Of a stretch of DNA of 64,000 nucleotides, positions 18,463 to 26,946 are shown piece after piece. Made by a program: the position numbers and the translations under genes. The notes below the pieces were generated by a model. The model was not told the DNA's origin. It did not search any database and was given only the letters and a program-made list of their open reading frames with translations. Every line of letters begins with the position of its first letter. Within the stretch, counting starts at the first letter, position 1. Source of the DNA: Planctomycetota bacterium (GTDB lineage Bacteria > Planctomycetota > UBA8742 > UBA2392); assembly GCA_019912315.1 (NCBI GenBank), contig JAIOJA010000023.1, forward strand, positions 1 to 64,000, given 5' to 3'.

Positions 18463-18577
18463 CGTGGGAAAGCTACGGATCAAATTCTGACGGTAACAAC
18501 CGGCCGCACCGTTTGGGTGGGTATCGGCCCCTTGGGGATGTATCGTCAGTTTGCCGGAATGCGAACGGAGCGAACTA

Positions 18578-18766
18578 ATGGCCAATTGGTTAAAGGGGTT
18601 GTTCGGGAAGGAGCCGCAGTCACAGAAGATCAAAGATGCGGCCAAGGAGGCTGGCGTCTTTGAAGGAGCAATTCGGCACAAGGACGGGCGAAAAATTCGT
18701 AACGATGCACATACCGACAATCTGGAAAAGAACGTCGAGAAGCGCGCACGCAAGCGCCGCAAGTAA
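18578..18766 (+). CDS. small basic protein of unknown function
   Basis: 62 aa, rich in Lys and Arg, with a C-terminal cluster EKRARKRRK. An N-terminal MANWLKGLFGK segment could form an amphipathic helix. I recognise no family. The ATG at 18578 is preferred because GGAG at 18567-18570 lies 7 nt upstream, whereas the longer frame begins with a weak TTG. It follows the zinc-motif gene after 115 nt in the same direction. Confidence 0.5.
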   Translation: MANWLKGLFGKEPQSQKIKDAAKEAGVFEGAIRHKDGRKIRNDAHTDNLEKNVEKRARKRRK

Positions 18767-18832
18767 GGTGTTAGTTTCGACCTGCGCCTACCCGTCGCTT
18801 GCGCCCCGGGCTCATGTTGTCAGGATCGTGCC

Positions 18833-19498
18833 CTACGCCGGTTTCATGGATTCGGGCGGGTAGATTCTGGCGGTGTCTTCCTTGAACCCCTGCACCTCCA
18901 GCGCGTGGCGGATTCCGCCTATGCTGATTGTTAGCGGCTTGTACCAGTTCCACATGATCTGCCGTACCGTTGCGCGGATTTCCTTCATCTTTGGCGCGTC
19001 CGGCGGGCCCTCCGGCCTGTACTCGCCTACGCCTTCGAGATCGAGCCCTGCCTCTTCGCCGCCCAGGGAAAACCAGAACGCCGGCATTTTCCACACAATC
19101 TCGCGGTCCAGGTCCAGGTTGTCGAAGTCCATCAGCATGGCGGCTTTGCGCGCCTCGTTCTGGTGCCACAGGCCCAGGCAGCCGTTGCGTGTGCGCAGCC
19201 CGGCCAGACTGATCGCGTAGTCCGGCATCTCCGTGCCGGGGTCGCCGCCGAACTGTTCGTCGTTAACGATCATGGGCTCGCGCCCGTCAATGCGCTCCAG
19301 GTCTTCCCACTCGCCCTTCACCAGTTCGAACACGTTCTCGTACAACGAGCCGTGACACATGATCATGCCGTCGACAGGTGCGGAATTGTTCTTCTTCCAG
19401 TTGGCGGGGTCGGTCTTCTCGATGAGCTTCAACACTTCGCTGCGCTGCCGAAGCAGGCGCTCGAAAGCTCGCTTCAAGCCGGCATCGTCGTGGGCCAT
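18833..19498 (-). CDS. unknown, possibly DinB-like helical protein
   Basis: 221 aa, mostly helical, with a helix MIMCHGSLYENVFELVKGEWEDL that recalls the metal-site helix of DinB-fold proteins. I cannot find a full His triad, so the assignment is tentative. Trp and acidic residues are frequent; there is no signal peptide or membrane segment. The ATG at 19498 has no Shine-Dalgarno. Instead TATCAT ends exactly 6 nt before it, with GTGACA 16 bp further upstream, so it is probably translated from a leaderless mRNA. It is divergent from the alkyltransferase gene. Confidence 0.6.
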   Translation of the reverse strand: MAHDDAGLKRAFERLLRQRSEVLKLIEKTDPANWKKNNSAPVDGMIMCHGSLYENVFELVKGEWEDLERIDGREPMIVNDEQFGGDPGTEMPDYAISLAGLRTRNGCLGLWHQNEARKAAMLMDFDNLDLDREIVWKMPAFWFSLGGEEAGLDLEGVGEYRPEGPPDAPKMKEIRATVRQIMWNWYKPLTISIGGIRHALEVQGFKEDTARIYPPESMKPA

Positions 19499-19504
19499 GG
19501 CGAC

Positions 19505-19532
19505 ATGATAATCGGCGCGCTACAGTTGTCAC
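19505..19532 (-). promoter_or_regulatory. promoter abutting the ATG at 19498 (leaderless)
   Basis: On the minus strand GTGACA (19532-19527), a 16-bp spacer and TATCAT (19510-19505), followed by six bases (GTCGCC) and the ATG. Transcription would start at the A of the start codon. Confidence 0.7.
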
Positions 19533-19641
19533 GATGTACGGCCCGCAATCCCGCGTCGTGAAGTCCGGAGGTTGCGAGATTGTGTCGCCGCTTCAACTCA
19601 TTGTTGCCACGCGGCGTTTTCAGTATTTGAAAGCAATCCGC

Positions 19642-20112
19642 ATGAACTACTACATTGAGATCCACAGCCCGATCGGGCCCCTGCATATCACCTGCAACGA
19701 GGCCGGGATTACTGAGCTGCACATGGGCAGCAAGGCGCCCGCGCCCGGTGCGAAACGTGGGCACACACTGCTGGACCGTGCGGTTGAACAGTTGACCGAC
19801 TACTTCGCGGGCAAGCGCGCCGAGTTCGACCTGCCCCTGTCGCCACGCGGTACGGACTTCCAGCGCAAAGTCTGGCAACGCCTGCGTGAAATCCCGTTCG
19901 CGCACACCAGCTCATACGGCGAGGTTGCGGCAAGAGTCGGCAACCCGAAGGCCTCGCGCGCGGTGGGGGCAGCCAACGGTCGCAACCCGATCGCCGTGAT
20001 TGTTCCCTGCCACCGCGTGATCGGCGCCGACGGCTCACTGACTGGCTTCGGCGGCGGGCTGGAACGCAAGCAATGGCTGCTCGAACACGAGCGCGCCCAC
20101 GCCAAATCCTGA
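19642..20112 (+). CDS. methylated-DNA-[protein]-cysteine S-methyltransferase
   Basis: 156 aa, about the length of Ogt/MGMT. It repairs O6-alkylguanine by transferring the alkyl group to its own cysteine in one suicidal turnover. The active-site motif PCHRVIG is near residues 116-122, preceded by the DNA-binding helix-turn-helix and arginine finger (SYGEVAARVGNPKASRAVGAANGRNP). An N-terminal RNase-H-like domain covers residues 1-70. The ATG at 19642 begins a standard N-terminus; upstream in-frame residues look non-coding. No Ada regulatory domain is fused. Confidence 0.92.
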   Translation: MNYYIEIHSPIGPLHITCNEAGITELHMGSKAPAPGAKRGHTLLDRAVEQLTDYFAGKRAEFDLPLSPRGTDFQRKVWQRLREIPFAHTSSYGEVAARVGNPKASRAVGAANGRNPIAVIVPCHRVIGADGSLTGFGGGLERKQWLLEHERAHAKS

Positions 20113-20121
20113 AAGCGCCCA

Positions 20122-20149
20122 TTTCCTGTGCGCCGATAATCGTTCTAAT
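20122..20149 (+). promoter_or_regulatory. candidate promoter abutting the ATG at 20156
   Basis: TTTCCT (20122-20127), a 16-bp spacer and TCTAAT (20144-20149), then ACGCAC and the ATG. It fits the leaderless pattern seen elsewhere, but both boxes are imperfect. Confidence 0.45.
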
Positions 20150-20155
20150 ACGCAC

Positions 20156-20926
20156 ATGGAAACGCTGCTGTACATCCTCCAGACTACAAAGGGCTCGTCG
20201 GGCGCCGGCTCAGCCATCAAGCCTGAGATAGTAGCCGGTGTTGTCGTCGTTATCTGTATCGCGATGCTCGCCGCGGGGGTTCGCGTAGTTTTGCATTGGC
20301 CTCATGAGAAGAAGGGCAAACTCGCCGTCGGTGGGGTCATGACCACATTGCCGCTCTTTACTGCCCTGTTCGCAGTGACGGTGTATTACCTTGCGGAGCG
20401 TGTTGGAGAGAGCGTTGACTTCTGGGCATTCCTACTCGTGCCTGCCAGCTGGGTCATTTGGCTGGGTTTTGCAATCTACTCTGCGGTTCTTCTGCGGGTT
20501 GACGATGCCGAGTACATGAAGCACCGGGACGCCCGTCGGGCGGCCTTCGAAGCAGGTTCCGATCCGGTGCAACCGTACTCGGCAGCTGTACCGGACGATG
20601 TCATCGACGCGGAAGACCCGCCGGCCGCCGAGTTCTCACCGCGGCGCGCGGTCAGCATTCCCGCTGCGGACAGCGACTCCGGGCGCGCCTCTGAGCAGAC
20701 TCTGAAACGCATGACGCTTGAGAAACTCGAAGAGAGCAACAGCGGCGCGCCCAAGCCTCCGCGCGCGGGTGAGATTCCGGAGAATCCCATTCTCCCGGAC
20801 GAAGTGGTCAAAATCCGATGCCTGGCCTGCGACAAGAAAATGAAGGCCGAGGGCCCCAAGTTCGCCAGACAGCGACGCTGTCCCGCCTGCAAAGCAGAGC
20901 CGTTCCGATACGTTACCGCCGTCTAG
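20156..20926 (+). CDS. membrane protein with C-terminal zinc ribbon
   Basis: 256 aa. Three transmembrane helices are likely (about 23-45, 58-80 and 88-112). An acidic, Pro/Ser-rich cytoplasmic linker follows (about 125-215), and the last 35 residues hold two CxxC knuckles (CLACDKK and CPACK) that should bind one zinc. I recognise no characterised family. No Shine-Dalgarno precedes the ATG; TCTAAT ends 6 nt before it. The stop codon overlaps the Shine-Dalgarno of the DUF3224 gene, so the two are probably co-transcribed. Confidence 0.6.
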   Translation: METLLYILQTTKGSSGAGSAIKPEIVAGVVVVICIAMLAAGVRVVLHWPHEKKGKLAVGGVMTTLPLFTALFAVTVYYLAERVGESVDFWAFLLVPASWVIWLGFAIYSAVLLRVDDAEYMKHRDARRAAFEAGSDPVQPYSAAVPDDVIDAEDPPAAEFSPRRAVSIPAADSDSGRASEQTLKRMTLEKLEESNSGAPKPPRAGEIPENPILPDEVVKIRCLACDKKMKAEGPKFARQRRCPACKAEPFRYVTAV

Positions 20927-20934
20927 GAGAGCCC

Positions 20935-21321
20935 ATGCCAACCGCCAACGCGACTTTTAAGATCGCCAGTTGGAAGGAAGAGCCGTACACCACCGAGCCG
21001 CAGAAAATGGTGCAGGCCCACGTAGCGCGCACTTTCGAGGGCGATTTGGAAGGCACCAGCCACACCGAGTACCTGATGGCCTACACGCCCGCAGGCGCAA
21101 GCTTTGTGGGTCTGGAACGCTTCACGGGCAAATTGAAAGGCAAAGAAGGGACCTTCGTATTTCAGCGCGAGGGCGACGTCGGTGCTGACGGCGTTGTCCA
21201 CGAACGCTTTCATATCATTGCAGGCTCAGGCACGGGCAAGCTCGAAGGCATCAGCGGCAAGGGCACTTGGGACTCCGGGCATGCCGACAGCTACCCGATT
21301 GCGTTCGAGTTCACGCTCTGA
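20935..21321 (+). CDS. DUF3224 family protein
   Basis: 128 aa, the normal size of the family. The beta-barrel pattern includes SHTEYLMAYTPAGASFVGLERFTGKLKGKEGTF-type strands, HIIAGSGTGKLEGISGKG and a final YPIAFEFTL. DUF3224 proteins have an allene-oxide-cyclase-like fold and no firm function. AGGAGA at 20925-20930 overlaps the preceding stop codon, giving a clear start at 20935 and suggesting coupling to the upstream membrane protein. Confidence 0.85.
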   Translation: MPTANATFKIASWKEEPYTTEPQKMVQAHVARTFEGDLEGTSHTEYLMAYTPAGASFVGLERFTGKLKGKEGTFVFQREGDVGADGVVHERFHIIAGSGTGKLEGISGKGTWDSGHADSYPIAFEFTL

Positions 21322-21399
21322 CCCGGTCTGGACAATTACCCGCAACCCCGCCATATTCGCGCGTTCGGAAAACATTCAGCGCGGACACAGGAGATACGC

Positions 21400-22233
21400 A
21401 TGGCAATCAGGCAACCGTCGGTAGACAAGGAACGCGAGAGCATGGAAGTCGTCAAGATCAGCCGCCCCGCAACGGGCGTGCTCATGATCGAGCTTTCCGA
21501 CCCGCCGGCCAACACCTACACCCACCAGATGTTCCGCCAGATGGACGCCGCGATCCTGGAAGCCCGCTTTGACGACGAGGTCAGCGTCATCCTGATCACC
21601 GGTGAAGGCGAAAAGTTCTTCTGCGCCGGCGCGAACATCAAGATGCTCGAGGAATCCAACCCGCACTGGAAGTACTTCTTCTGCCTGCATGCAAACGAAA
21701 CCCTCTCGCGCCTGGAGCAGTCGCCCAAGCTGGTAGTCGCCGCGCTCAACGGGCACACGGTCGGTGGCGGACTCGAGATCGCCATGGCCGCGGATATTCG
21801 CATCGCGCGCCGCGACGCCGGCCGCTGCGGCCTGCCGGAAGTGAACCTCGGCGTGCTGCCGGGCACGGGCGGCACCCAGCGCCTGCTGCGTATGGTAGGA
21901 AAGAGCAAGGCCATCGAGCTGATGTGCAGCGGCCGCCTGTTCAGCTTCGAGGAAGCGCTGGACTGGGGCATCATCAACGACATCTACGACGGCGACGCCA
22001 AAAGCTTCCGCGAGCAGGCCCTCGACTACTGCAAGCAGTTTACGCTGCCGAACAAGGCCACCAAGGTCGTCGGCAACATCAAACGCAGCGTCCAGAGCGG
22101 CGGGGAAATGAGTTTCGAAGCCGGCCTGACCCTCGAGCGCGAACTCCAGAAAGCCCTGTTCGACAGCCAGGACGCCAAGGAAGGTTTAAATGCCTTCAAC
22201 AGCAAACGCACCCCGCAGTTCAAGGGCGTGTAG
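21400..22233 (+). CDS. enoyl-CoA hydratase/isomerase (crotonase) family protein
   Basis: 277 aa crotonase-fold enzyme acting on an acyl-CoA in the cytoplasm. The oxyanion-hole segments are FCAGANIKML (near 80-90) and GHTVGGGLEIAMAADIRIA (near 123-141). PEVNLGVLPGTGGTQRL follows and carries a Glu at the position of a hydratase catalytic residue. The C-terminus ends in a family-typical FNSKRTPQFKG. Hydratase versus isomerase or decarboxylase cannot be settled. The ATG at 21400 has AGGAG at 21389-21393 with 6 nt spacing. An intrinsic terminator follows, so the gene is monocistronic. Confidence 0.9.
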   Translation: MAIRQPSVDKERESMEVVKISRPATGVLMIELSDPPANTYTHQMFRQMDAAILEARFDDEVSVILITGEGEKFFCAGANIKMLEESNPHWKYFFCLHANETLSRLEQSPKLVVAALNGHTVGGGLEIAMAADIRIARRDAGRCGLPEVNLGVLPGTGGTQRLLRMVGKSKAIELMCSGRLFSFEEALDWGIINDIYDGDAKSFREQALDYCKQFTLPNKATKVVGNIKRSVQSGGEMSFEAGLTLERELQKALFDSQDAKEGLNAFNSKRTPQFKGV

Positions 22234-22257
22234 AAAAGGCCAAAGAGTTGATAGCGC

Positions 22258-22286
22258 ACAGGGGCGACGCAAGTCGCCCCTGTTTT
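22258..22286 (+). terminator. intrinsic terminator after the crotonase gene
   Basis: A perfect 11-bp stem (22258-22268 with 22273-22283) closed by GCAA, followed by TTTTGTGT. It lies 25 nt downstream of the stop codon. Confidence 0.88.
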
Positions 22287-22314
22287 GTGTCGGACCACCG
22301 CAGATGGGTATAGT
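22285..22314 (+). promoter_or_regulatory. candidate promoter for the gene at 22324
   Basis: TTGTGT (22285-22290), an 18-bp spacer and TATAGT (22309-22314). The ATG is 9 nt beyond the -10, so the leader would be about 3 nt. The -35 overlaps the T-run of the preceding terminator. Confidence 0.5.
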
Positions 22315-22323
22315 GAGCAAGTC

Positions 22324-22971
22324 ATGACTATCTCGACTCGCGATCTGAAACGGCTTCCAGACATTGATCGGCTTAGGCGAGCAATGCAGTCGATGGCCGT
22401 TCTTGATGCAATCCTCAGCCCTGAGTGGCAGTACCGCTACTACTCGTTTGACTCGAAGTGGGGTGAAGGCGAGCAGATGGGCTCAATGCGCAACGGAAGC
22501 GGCGATGAGGTCTTCGCAGTGTTTTCCAAGCACGGCTGTTTCATAACGGGCTTTGATCACGAGTCGACAATGTCGCCACGCGTGAACGACTTCAATTCGG
22601 TGTGGCCGGGGGTGCTGGATTCTGTGCCACCAGAGTTTGAGTCGGGCCTGAGTGAGCCGGCGTTCAGTATGCAGGACACAACCTTTTGTGTTTGGCGGCG
22701 CCCTGGCGACAAGGCGTGGCAACGCGGCAGCATAGAGTTCCCCGATGGGCACGACCCAGACGGCTCTGAGCAACTACTGGCTGGCTTTGACGGAAAGCCT
22801 CTGACTTACCGAGACTGGGCGGAAGAGTACTTCGAAACACCTGTCGCTCTCGCCGCGGTGGCACAGGTGTTCAAACACAACCCGCTGACTGATGAGTTGG
22901 TGAAGGCTTTGAATGCGGATGTTTCGCTTCACGACATTGAAGCTGAGTTGGTGGAGATTGGTTATCCCTGA
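22324..22971 (+). CDS. conserved-looking hypothetical protein
   Basis: 215 aa soluble protein, no signal peptide. It is rich in aromatic residues, with a WQYRYYSFDSKWGEGEQMGS segment and GFDHESTMSP near residue 80. I have the impression that similar YRYYSF...KW proteins occur in many bacteria without a known function, but I cannot name a family. The ATG at 22324 has no Shine-Dalgarno but is preceded by TATAGT with a 9-nt gap. GC content is lower than in the flanking metabolic genes. Confidence 0.6.
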   Translation: MTISTRDLKRLPDIDRLRRAMQSMAVLDAILSPEWQYRYYSFDSKWGEGEQMGSMRNGSGDEVFAVFSKHGCFITGFDHESTMSPRVNDFNSVWPGVLDSVPPEFESGLSEPAFSMQDTTFCVWRRPGDKAWQRGSIEFPDGHDPDGSEQLLAGFDGKPLTYRDWAEEYFETPVALAAVAQVFKHNPLTDELVKALNADVSLHDIEAELVEIGYP

Positions 22972-23024
22972 CGCGGTAGTTGTCATTGTTGCCTATTGTC
23001 CACTTGCCGCTGATAGGAGAGTCC

Positions 23025-23531
23025 ATGGTGGATGCGAACTGGGTTGAGTTGGGTGATGTGAACGAACTGCGTGAGCCGGGCTTGCGTGTTGTTGAGATCG
23101 GTAAGCGCAAGTTTGCTCTTTCGTTCAAGGACGGGCAGTGCGGGCTGATTGACAACGTCTGCAACCATGTGGGCGGGCCTCTTGGTGAGGGAAAGCTGGA
23201 CGGCGACTATGTCGTCTGCCCCTGGCACCACTGGAAGTTTCATCGCTGCACGGGCGAGGGCGAGCCGGGATTTGAGGAAGACAAGGTCCCGGGCTTCACG
23301 CTGAAAGAAGAAGGCGGGAAGCTGTTCGTTGACCTGAACTCCGGCACGAATCGCATCGTCGGCATCTCCACGACCGCCATGGACGCAAAGCCAACCCGCT
23401 GTAGTGCTGGGCAGCCCTGGTCCCGTGGGTTACAATCGCCACACGGGAAGGCGCGCAGAAGGGCGACACTATGGGCTACCTCATACTCCTGGGTTTGCTT
23501 GCGCTTCCGTTCATTGCCGCTTGGTGCTTGA
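23025..23531 (+). CDS. Rieske [2Fe-2S] protein, probably truncated at the C-terminus
   Basis: 168 aa. A complete Rieske ferredoxin domain covers residues 1-105: the first ligand pair is Cys46 and His48 in CNHVGG, the second Cys65 and His68 in CPWH. It should carry a 2Fe-2S cluster for an oxidoreductase. AGGAGA at 23015-23020 sets the ATG at 23025. After about residue 108 the sequence reads [12 protein letters not shown], which looks like the first strand and phosphate loop of a flavodoxin or FMN-reductase domain. It then decays into Arg/Ser/Trp-rich residues unlike a folded protein. I suspect loss of a fused flavin domain. The last 61 nt overlap a small membrane-protein frame. Confidence 0.8.
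   Translation: MVDANWVELGDVNELREPGLRVVEIGKRKFALSFKDGQCGLIDNVCNHVGGPLGEGKLDGDYVVCPWHHWKFHRCTGEGEPGFEEDKVPGFTLKEEGGKLFVDLNSGTNRIVGISTTAMDAKPTRCSAGQPWSRGLQSPHGKARRRATLWATSYSWVCLRFRSLPLGA
23408..23436 (+). promoter_or_regulatory. candidate promoter for the 51-aa membrane protein
   Basis: TGGGCA (23408-23413), a 17-bp spacer and TACAAT (23431-23436), the latter five of six bases of the -10 consensus. The start codon at 23471 would have a leader of about 28 nt. It lies inside the odd C-terminal part of the Rieske frame. Confidence 0.4.
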
Positions 23532-23626
23532 TGCTCGCGATCGCTACTGGGCTGTTCTCCGAGCGCACGGAGGCCGAGAATATTGCCGCCAACTACCAGT
23601 TGAGCTGGCAATCCGCGCACGGTTAG
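23471..23626 (+). CDS. 51-aa single-pass membrane protein
   Basis: A short frame beginning [18 protein letters not shown]. It has one transmembrane helix over about residues 3-28, followed by a charged tail ending in SWQSAHG. GAAGGG at about 23458-23463 lies 8 nt before the ATG and a TACAAT box is further upstream. It ends 32 nt before recQ. The hydrophobic helix with a clean boundary is typical of real small membrane proteins. I do not know its function. Confidence 0.55.
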   Translation: MGYLILLGLLALPFIAAWCLMLAIATGLFSERTEAENIAANYQLSWQSAHG

Positions 23627-23645
23627 CGGCGACGCCACATCGCGC

Positions 23646-23651
23646 TATACT
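23646..23651 (+). promoter_or_regulatory. -10 box abutting the recQ start (leaderless)
   Basis: TATACT is followed by seven bases (CCGGCCC) and the recQ ATG at 23659. There is no Shine-Dalgarno. No clear -35 is visible at the expected distance. Confidence 0.55.
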
Positions 23652-23658
23652 CCGGCCC

Positions 23659-25479
23659 ATGCCGGACCTTCAGGAAATACTTCGCACGCGCTTTGGCTTC
23701 GACGCGTTTCGCGCCCACCAGCAGGAGGCCTGCGCTGCCGTGGCCGATGGACACGACTGCCTGCTGGTGATGCCCACGGGCGCCGGCAAGTCCTTGTGCT
23801 ATCAGCTTCCCGGGGTCGCGCGCGGCGGCAGCGTGCTGGTGATTTCGCCGCTGATCTCGCTGATGGAAGACCAGTGCCTCAAGCTGATCGAGCAAGGCTT
23901 CAAGGCCGCGCGCGTTCACTCGGGGCGCCCGCGCGAGGAATCCCGCCAGGCCTGCTTTGACTGGCGCGACGGCGAGCTCGATTTTCTGTTCATAGCGCCC
24001 GAGCGACTGCGCGTGCCCGGTTTCGTGGAATGGCTTACCAGGCGCCGTCCGGGATTGATCGCCGTGGATGAGGCTCACTGCATCAGCCAGTGGGGTCATG
24101 ACTTCAGGCCGGATTACCGCCTGCTGGGCGACAGGCTTGGCGCCTTGCGCGGCGTCGAAGGCGCCTCGGGCGAAGCCAGACCCCATTCGCCAGTGATCGC
24201 GCTGACGGCGACGGCGACTCCGACGGTGCAGAACGACATCGTTCGCCAGCTTGGTCTGCATGAGGCGCGCAAGCTGACTCACGGCTTTCGGCGCACGAAC
24301 CTTGGCGTCGAGGTCATGGAACTGAAGCCGTCCCAGCGCGGCGACGCTGTGTGCAAACTGCTGACGGACGGCGCGAATCTTCCCGCGATTGTGTACGTTC
24401 CGAGCCGCAAAGAGTGCGAGGCGCTGGCCGCCCGCATCGCCGAATTCACGCCCTGCATGGCGTACCACGCCGGACTTAGTGCCGGCAATCGTGACGACGC
24501 GCAGGCGGCATTTCTGAGTGGCGACGTCAGCGTGATTGTGGCGACCATCGCGTTTGGCATGGGAATCGACAAACACAACGTGCGAACGGTGATTCACACC
24601 GGACTGCCGGCCAGCGTTGAGGGCTACTACCAGGAGATTGGTCGCGCCGGTCGTGACGGTAAGCCTTCGCGCGCCGTACTGATGTGGTCCTGGGCGGACC
24701 GGCGGCTGCATGACTGGTTTCTGGAGCGCGACTACCCGCCGGTGGATGCGATGCGGGCCTTGTTCGGCGCTTTGTCGAGCCGCGCCACGGACTTTGAATC
24801 CCTGGGCGCGGAGCTGAATCTTGACGCGTCAACGCTGGGAGGTCGCGTGGACAAACTGTCGGCCCTGGGCGCGGCGCGCGTCGATGCCGACGGTTTTATC
24901 ACACGGGGCGAGCACGGCTGGGTGGAGGACTACCAGCGCCAGGTGGACCACAAGCGTGAGCAGACAGACCGTATGGTGAACTTCGCCCAGGGCAACACCT
25001 GCCGCATGGCGGCCCTGGTCGCGCACTTCGGCGACCGCGAAGATGAAGGGCGCCCCTGCGGCAAATGCGACGTTTGCGCGCCTCAGCGGTGTGTTTTAAA
25101 GAGCTTCCGTGCGCCCGTTGAAAAGGAGCTGACCGTCCTGCGAATGATTGTCGGGTCGCTGCTCGAGCGCGACAACCAGAGCACCGGAAAGATGTACCGT
25201 GACAACTTCGACGAGAAGCAACTCACGCGCCGCGATTTCGAGGAACTGCTGGGCGCGCTGGAACAGAACGGGCTGGTGTACACGACGCAGGACGAGTTCG
25301 AAAAGGACGGGCGCACAATCACGTTTCGTCGCGCGAGCCTGACCCCGGCTGGCCAGGAAACAGGCACGGAACTTGAGGGGGCGATCATGTTGCCCGGTGT
25401 GAAGCCCGCAAAAAAGTCTGCCACGAAAAAAAGGCCGGCCTCGCGCAAACGGGCAGCACGCGGAAAAGTCGATCGCTGA
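23659..25479 (+). CDS. recQ: ATP-dependent DNA helicase RecQ
   Basis: 606 aa superfamily 2 helicase that unwinds DNA 3' to 5' in recombination and repair. Walker A is PTGAGKS at 39-45, Walker B is DEAH at 137-140, and the RecQ-specific [13 protein letters not shown] and [12 protein letters not shown] motifs are present. The zinc site is Cys448, Cys467, Cys470 and Cys473. A winged-helix-like region follows, but no HRDC domain is recognisable. The last 25 residues are a basic tail ([20 protein letters not shown]). The ATG at 23659 begins a typical RecQ N-terminus. The open frame further upstream does not look like protein and overlaps the Rieske gene. Translation is probably leaderless. Confidence 0.93.
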   Translation: MPDLQEILRTRFGFDAFRAHQQEACAAVADGHDCLLVMPTGAGKSLCYQLPGVARGGSVLVISPLISLMEDQCLKLIEQGFKAARVHSGRPREESRQACFDWRDGELDFLFIAPERLRVPGFVEWLTRRRPGLIAVDEAHCISQWGHDFRPDYRLLGDRLGALRGVEGASGEARPHSPVIALTATATPTVQNDIVRQLGLHEARKLTHGFRRTNLGVEVMELKPSQRGDAVCKLLTDGANLPAIVYVPSRKECEALAARIAEFTPCMAYHAGLSAGNRDDAQAAFLSGDVSVIVATIAFGMGIDKHNVRTVIHTGLPASVEGYYQEIGRAGRDGKPSRAVLMWSWADRRLHDWFLERDYPPVDAMRALFGALSSRATDFESLGAELNLDASTLGGRVDKLSALGAARVDADGFITRGEHGWVEDYQRQVDHKREQTDRMVNFAQGNTCRMAALVAHFGDREDEGRPCGKCDVCAPQRCVLKSFRAPVEKELTVLRMIVGSLLERDNQSTGKMYRDNFDEKQLTRRDFEELLGALEQNGLVYTTQDEFEKDGRTITFRRASLTPAGQETGTELEGAIMLPGVKPAKKSATKKRPASRKRAARGKVDR

Positions 25480-25547
25480 CCGGCGTGGCCTGATAGGATT
25501 CAGTGCGTGGGAACCACGAAACGGCTCTAAAGAATCCGGGAACGCAA

Positions 25548-25769
25548 ATGCCCATCACGAAAGTCAAAACACGCGGGACGGTAATCTGGTACGACGCGCG
25601 CAAGGGCTACGGTTATGCGTCCCGTAAGGGCGCGCCGGAGGTCTTTCTGCACTACGGCGCGATTCGGGGCGATGGCGTCATTGAACTCAAGCCCGGGCAG
25701 GAAATCGAGTTCGTGCTTGAACAGACAGACCGTGGGGCCGTCGCGCACGAAATCAACCTCGTCAAGTAG
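25548..25769 (+). CDS. divergent cold-shock-domain protein
   Basis: 73 aa, about the size of CspA. The fold pattern is clear: RGTVIWYDARKGYGYASRKG, VFLHYGAI, LKPGQEIEFVLEQTDRG and a final AHEINLVK. It should be a small OB-fold single-stranded nucleic acid binder. The RNP1-like motif is KGYGYAS rather than KGFGFI, and RNP2 is VFLHY rather than VFVHF, so aromatic contacts are partly changed to Tyr. The ATG at 25548 is preferred to the frame start at 25503. Only a weak GGGA precedes it. The stop lies one base from the stop of the convergent DUF502 gene. Confidence 0.85.
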   Translation: MPITKVKTRGTVIWYDARKGYGYASRKGAPEVFLHYGAIRGDGVIELKPGQEIEFVLEQTDRGAVAHEINLVK

Positions 25770-25770
25770 C

Positions 25771-26862
25771 CTACTTCTTGCCGTCCGGCGTCTCGACTTC
25801 GCGGGTTTCCGCCTCGAGGACAGTTTCCGCCGCGCCGTTGACGTCCTTTTCGAGCTTTCTGAGTGCCTCCGCCTTGCGCAGCATGGTGGTTTGGCGCTTG
25901 CGCACCTGCTCGTTGATTGTGTGGGTCAGGGCGTACTGGGCGCCCGAGGCCGGCTTTACGTGCTCGTCTTTCGGCGGCAGTACTCCGCCCGACACCACGA
26001 ACTTCATGGCCTCCTCGACTGTCATGTCCACCTGAATCACGTCTTCTGCCGGCATGATCATGGTGTAGCCCGTCATGGGCGCCGGGGAACTCGGGACGTA
26101 GACCGTGACCATGCGCTTGCCCGTAGCCTCCTGGACCGTCTTTAGCCCGGTACCCGTCACGAATACGATCGACCACAGCCCGTGGCGCGGGTACTCGATC
26201 ACGGCCACGGTGTCGAACTCGATGGACTTGTTATCGCTGAAGAAGAACTCAACGAGTTGCTTGGCGTGCGGGTAAATCGAGCGCACAACCGGCACGCGGG
26301 TTACGAACCACTCCAGCAGTGCCACGAATTTGCGTCCAAGAAAGTTGCGCGCCAGAAAACCCAGCAGCACCACAAGGGTCAAGCCCAGCACGGACGCCAG
26401 CAGGTAGTCAAACCAGTTGTAACCAACAACGCGCCCGCTGACCGGGTCGTAGTTTCGCTGCCAGCCGTTTTCGTCAAGGATGTACTGCAGCACGCTGCGG
26501 TGCTTGCCGGGCGGTGTTAAGCCCTGGTATTCCGCTGGCAGGTCCATTACGCGAGGCATCCGGCGCAGGGATTCCGCGTTGCGCACGGCCTCGCCGCTGC
26601 TCCATGCTTCGCCGTTGGCGGGCACGATCACTACAAAGAAAGAATCGTCCAGGTAGTCAAGCTCGGTCTTGGTCAGTGCGCGAGGCTCATAGATCTTGAC
26701 ACTGTCGATGCCCTGGATCGTCAGCTCGATCACGTAGACGCGCAGGATGTCCCACACCCACGCAAAAATCGCGATCGTGATCACGGCGGGCAGTAGGATA
26801 GACACGCCTTTGATGAAGGCGCGTCCGATCGGGCCCATCTTGCGCTTTTTAGATTTCGCCAT
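25771..26862 (-). CDS. DUF502 family membrane protein
   Basis: 363 aa. The basic N-terminus MAKSKKRKMG leads into a first transmembrane helix (about 18-40, GVSILLPAVITIAIFAWVW). A second helix is near 150-172. The DUF502 signature TVAVIEYPRHGLWSIVFVTGTG is near residue 230. The last 60 residues form a charged helix. Between the two helices lies an extra region of about 100 residues, longer than in ordinary DUF502 proteins (usually about 200-230 aa). The function of the family is unknown. The ATG at 26862 has no Shine-Dalgarno; a good promoter gives a leader of about 15 nt. It converges with the cold-shock gene. Confidence 0.82.
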   Translation of the reverse strand: MAKSKKRKMGPIGRAFIKGVSILLPAVITIAIFAWVWDILRVYVIELTIQGIDSVKIYEPRALTKTELDYLDDSFFVVIVPANGEAWSSGEAVRNAESLRRMPRVMDLPAEYQGLTPPGKHRSVLQYILDENGWQRNYDPVSGRVVGYNWFDYLLASVLGLTLVVLLGFLARNFLGRKFVALLEWFVTRVPVVRSIYPHAKQLVEFFFSDNKSIEFDTVAVIEYPRHGLWSIVFVTGTGLKTVQEATGKRMVTVYVPSSPAPMTGYTMIMPAEDVIQVDMTVEEAMKFVVSGGVLPPKDEHVKPASGAQYALTHTINEQVRKRQTTMLRKAEALRKLEKDVNGAAETVLEAETREVETPDGKK

Positions 26863-26883
26863 GGAGAGACTCAGCCCCGGTGA

Positions 26884-26912
26884 AATGTAGGGGTGCGGGC
26901 TGGATCGGTCAA
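26884..26912 (-). promoter_or_regulatory. promoter of the DUF502 gene
   Basis: On the minus strand TTGACC (26912-26907), a 17-bp spacer and TACATT (26889-26884). The ATG is 21 nt past the -10. Confidence 0.75.
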
Positions 26913-26946
26913 CAGGTCCCCTTGATCGACGCACCGGCGACGGCGC

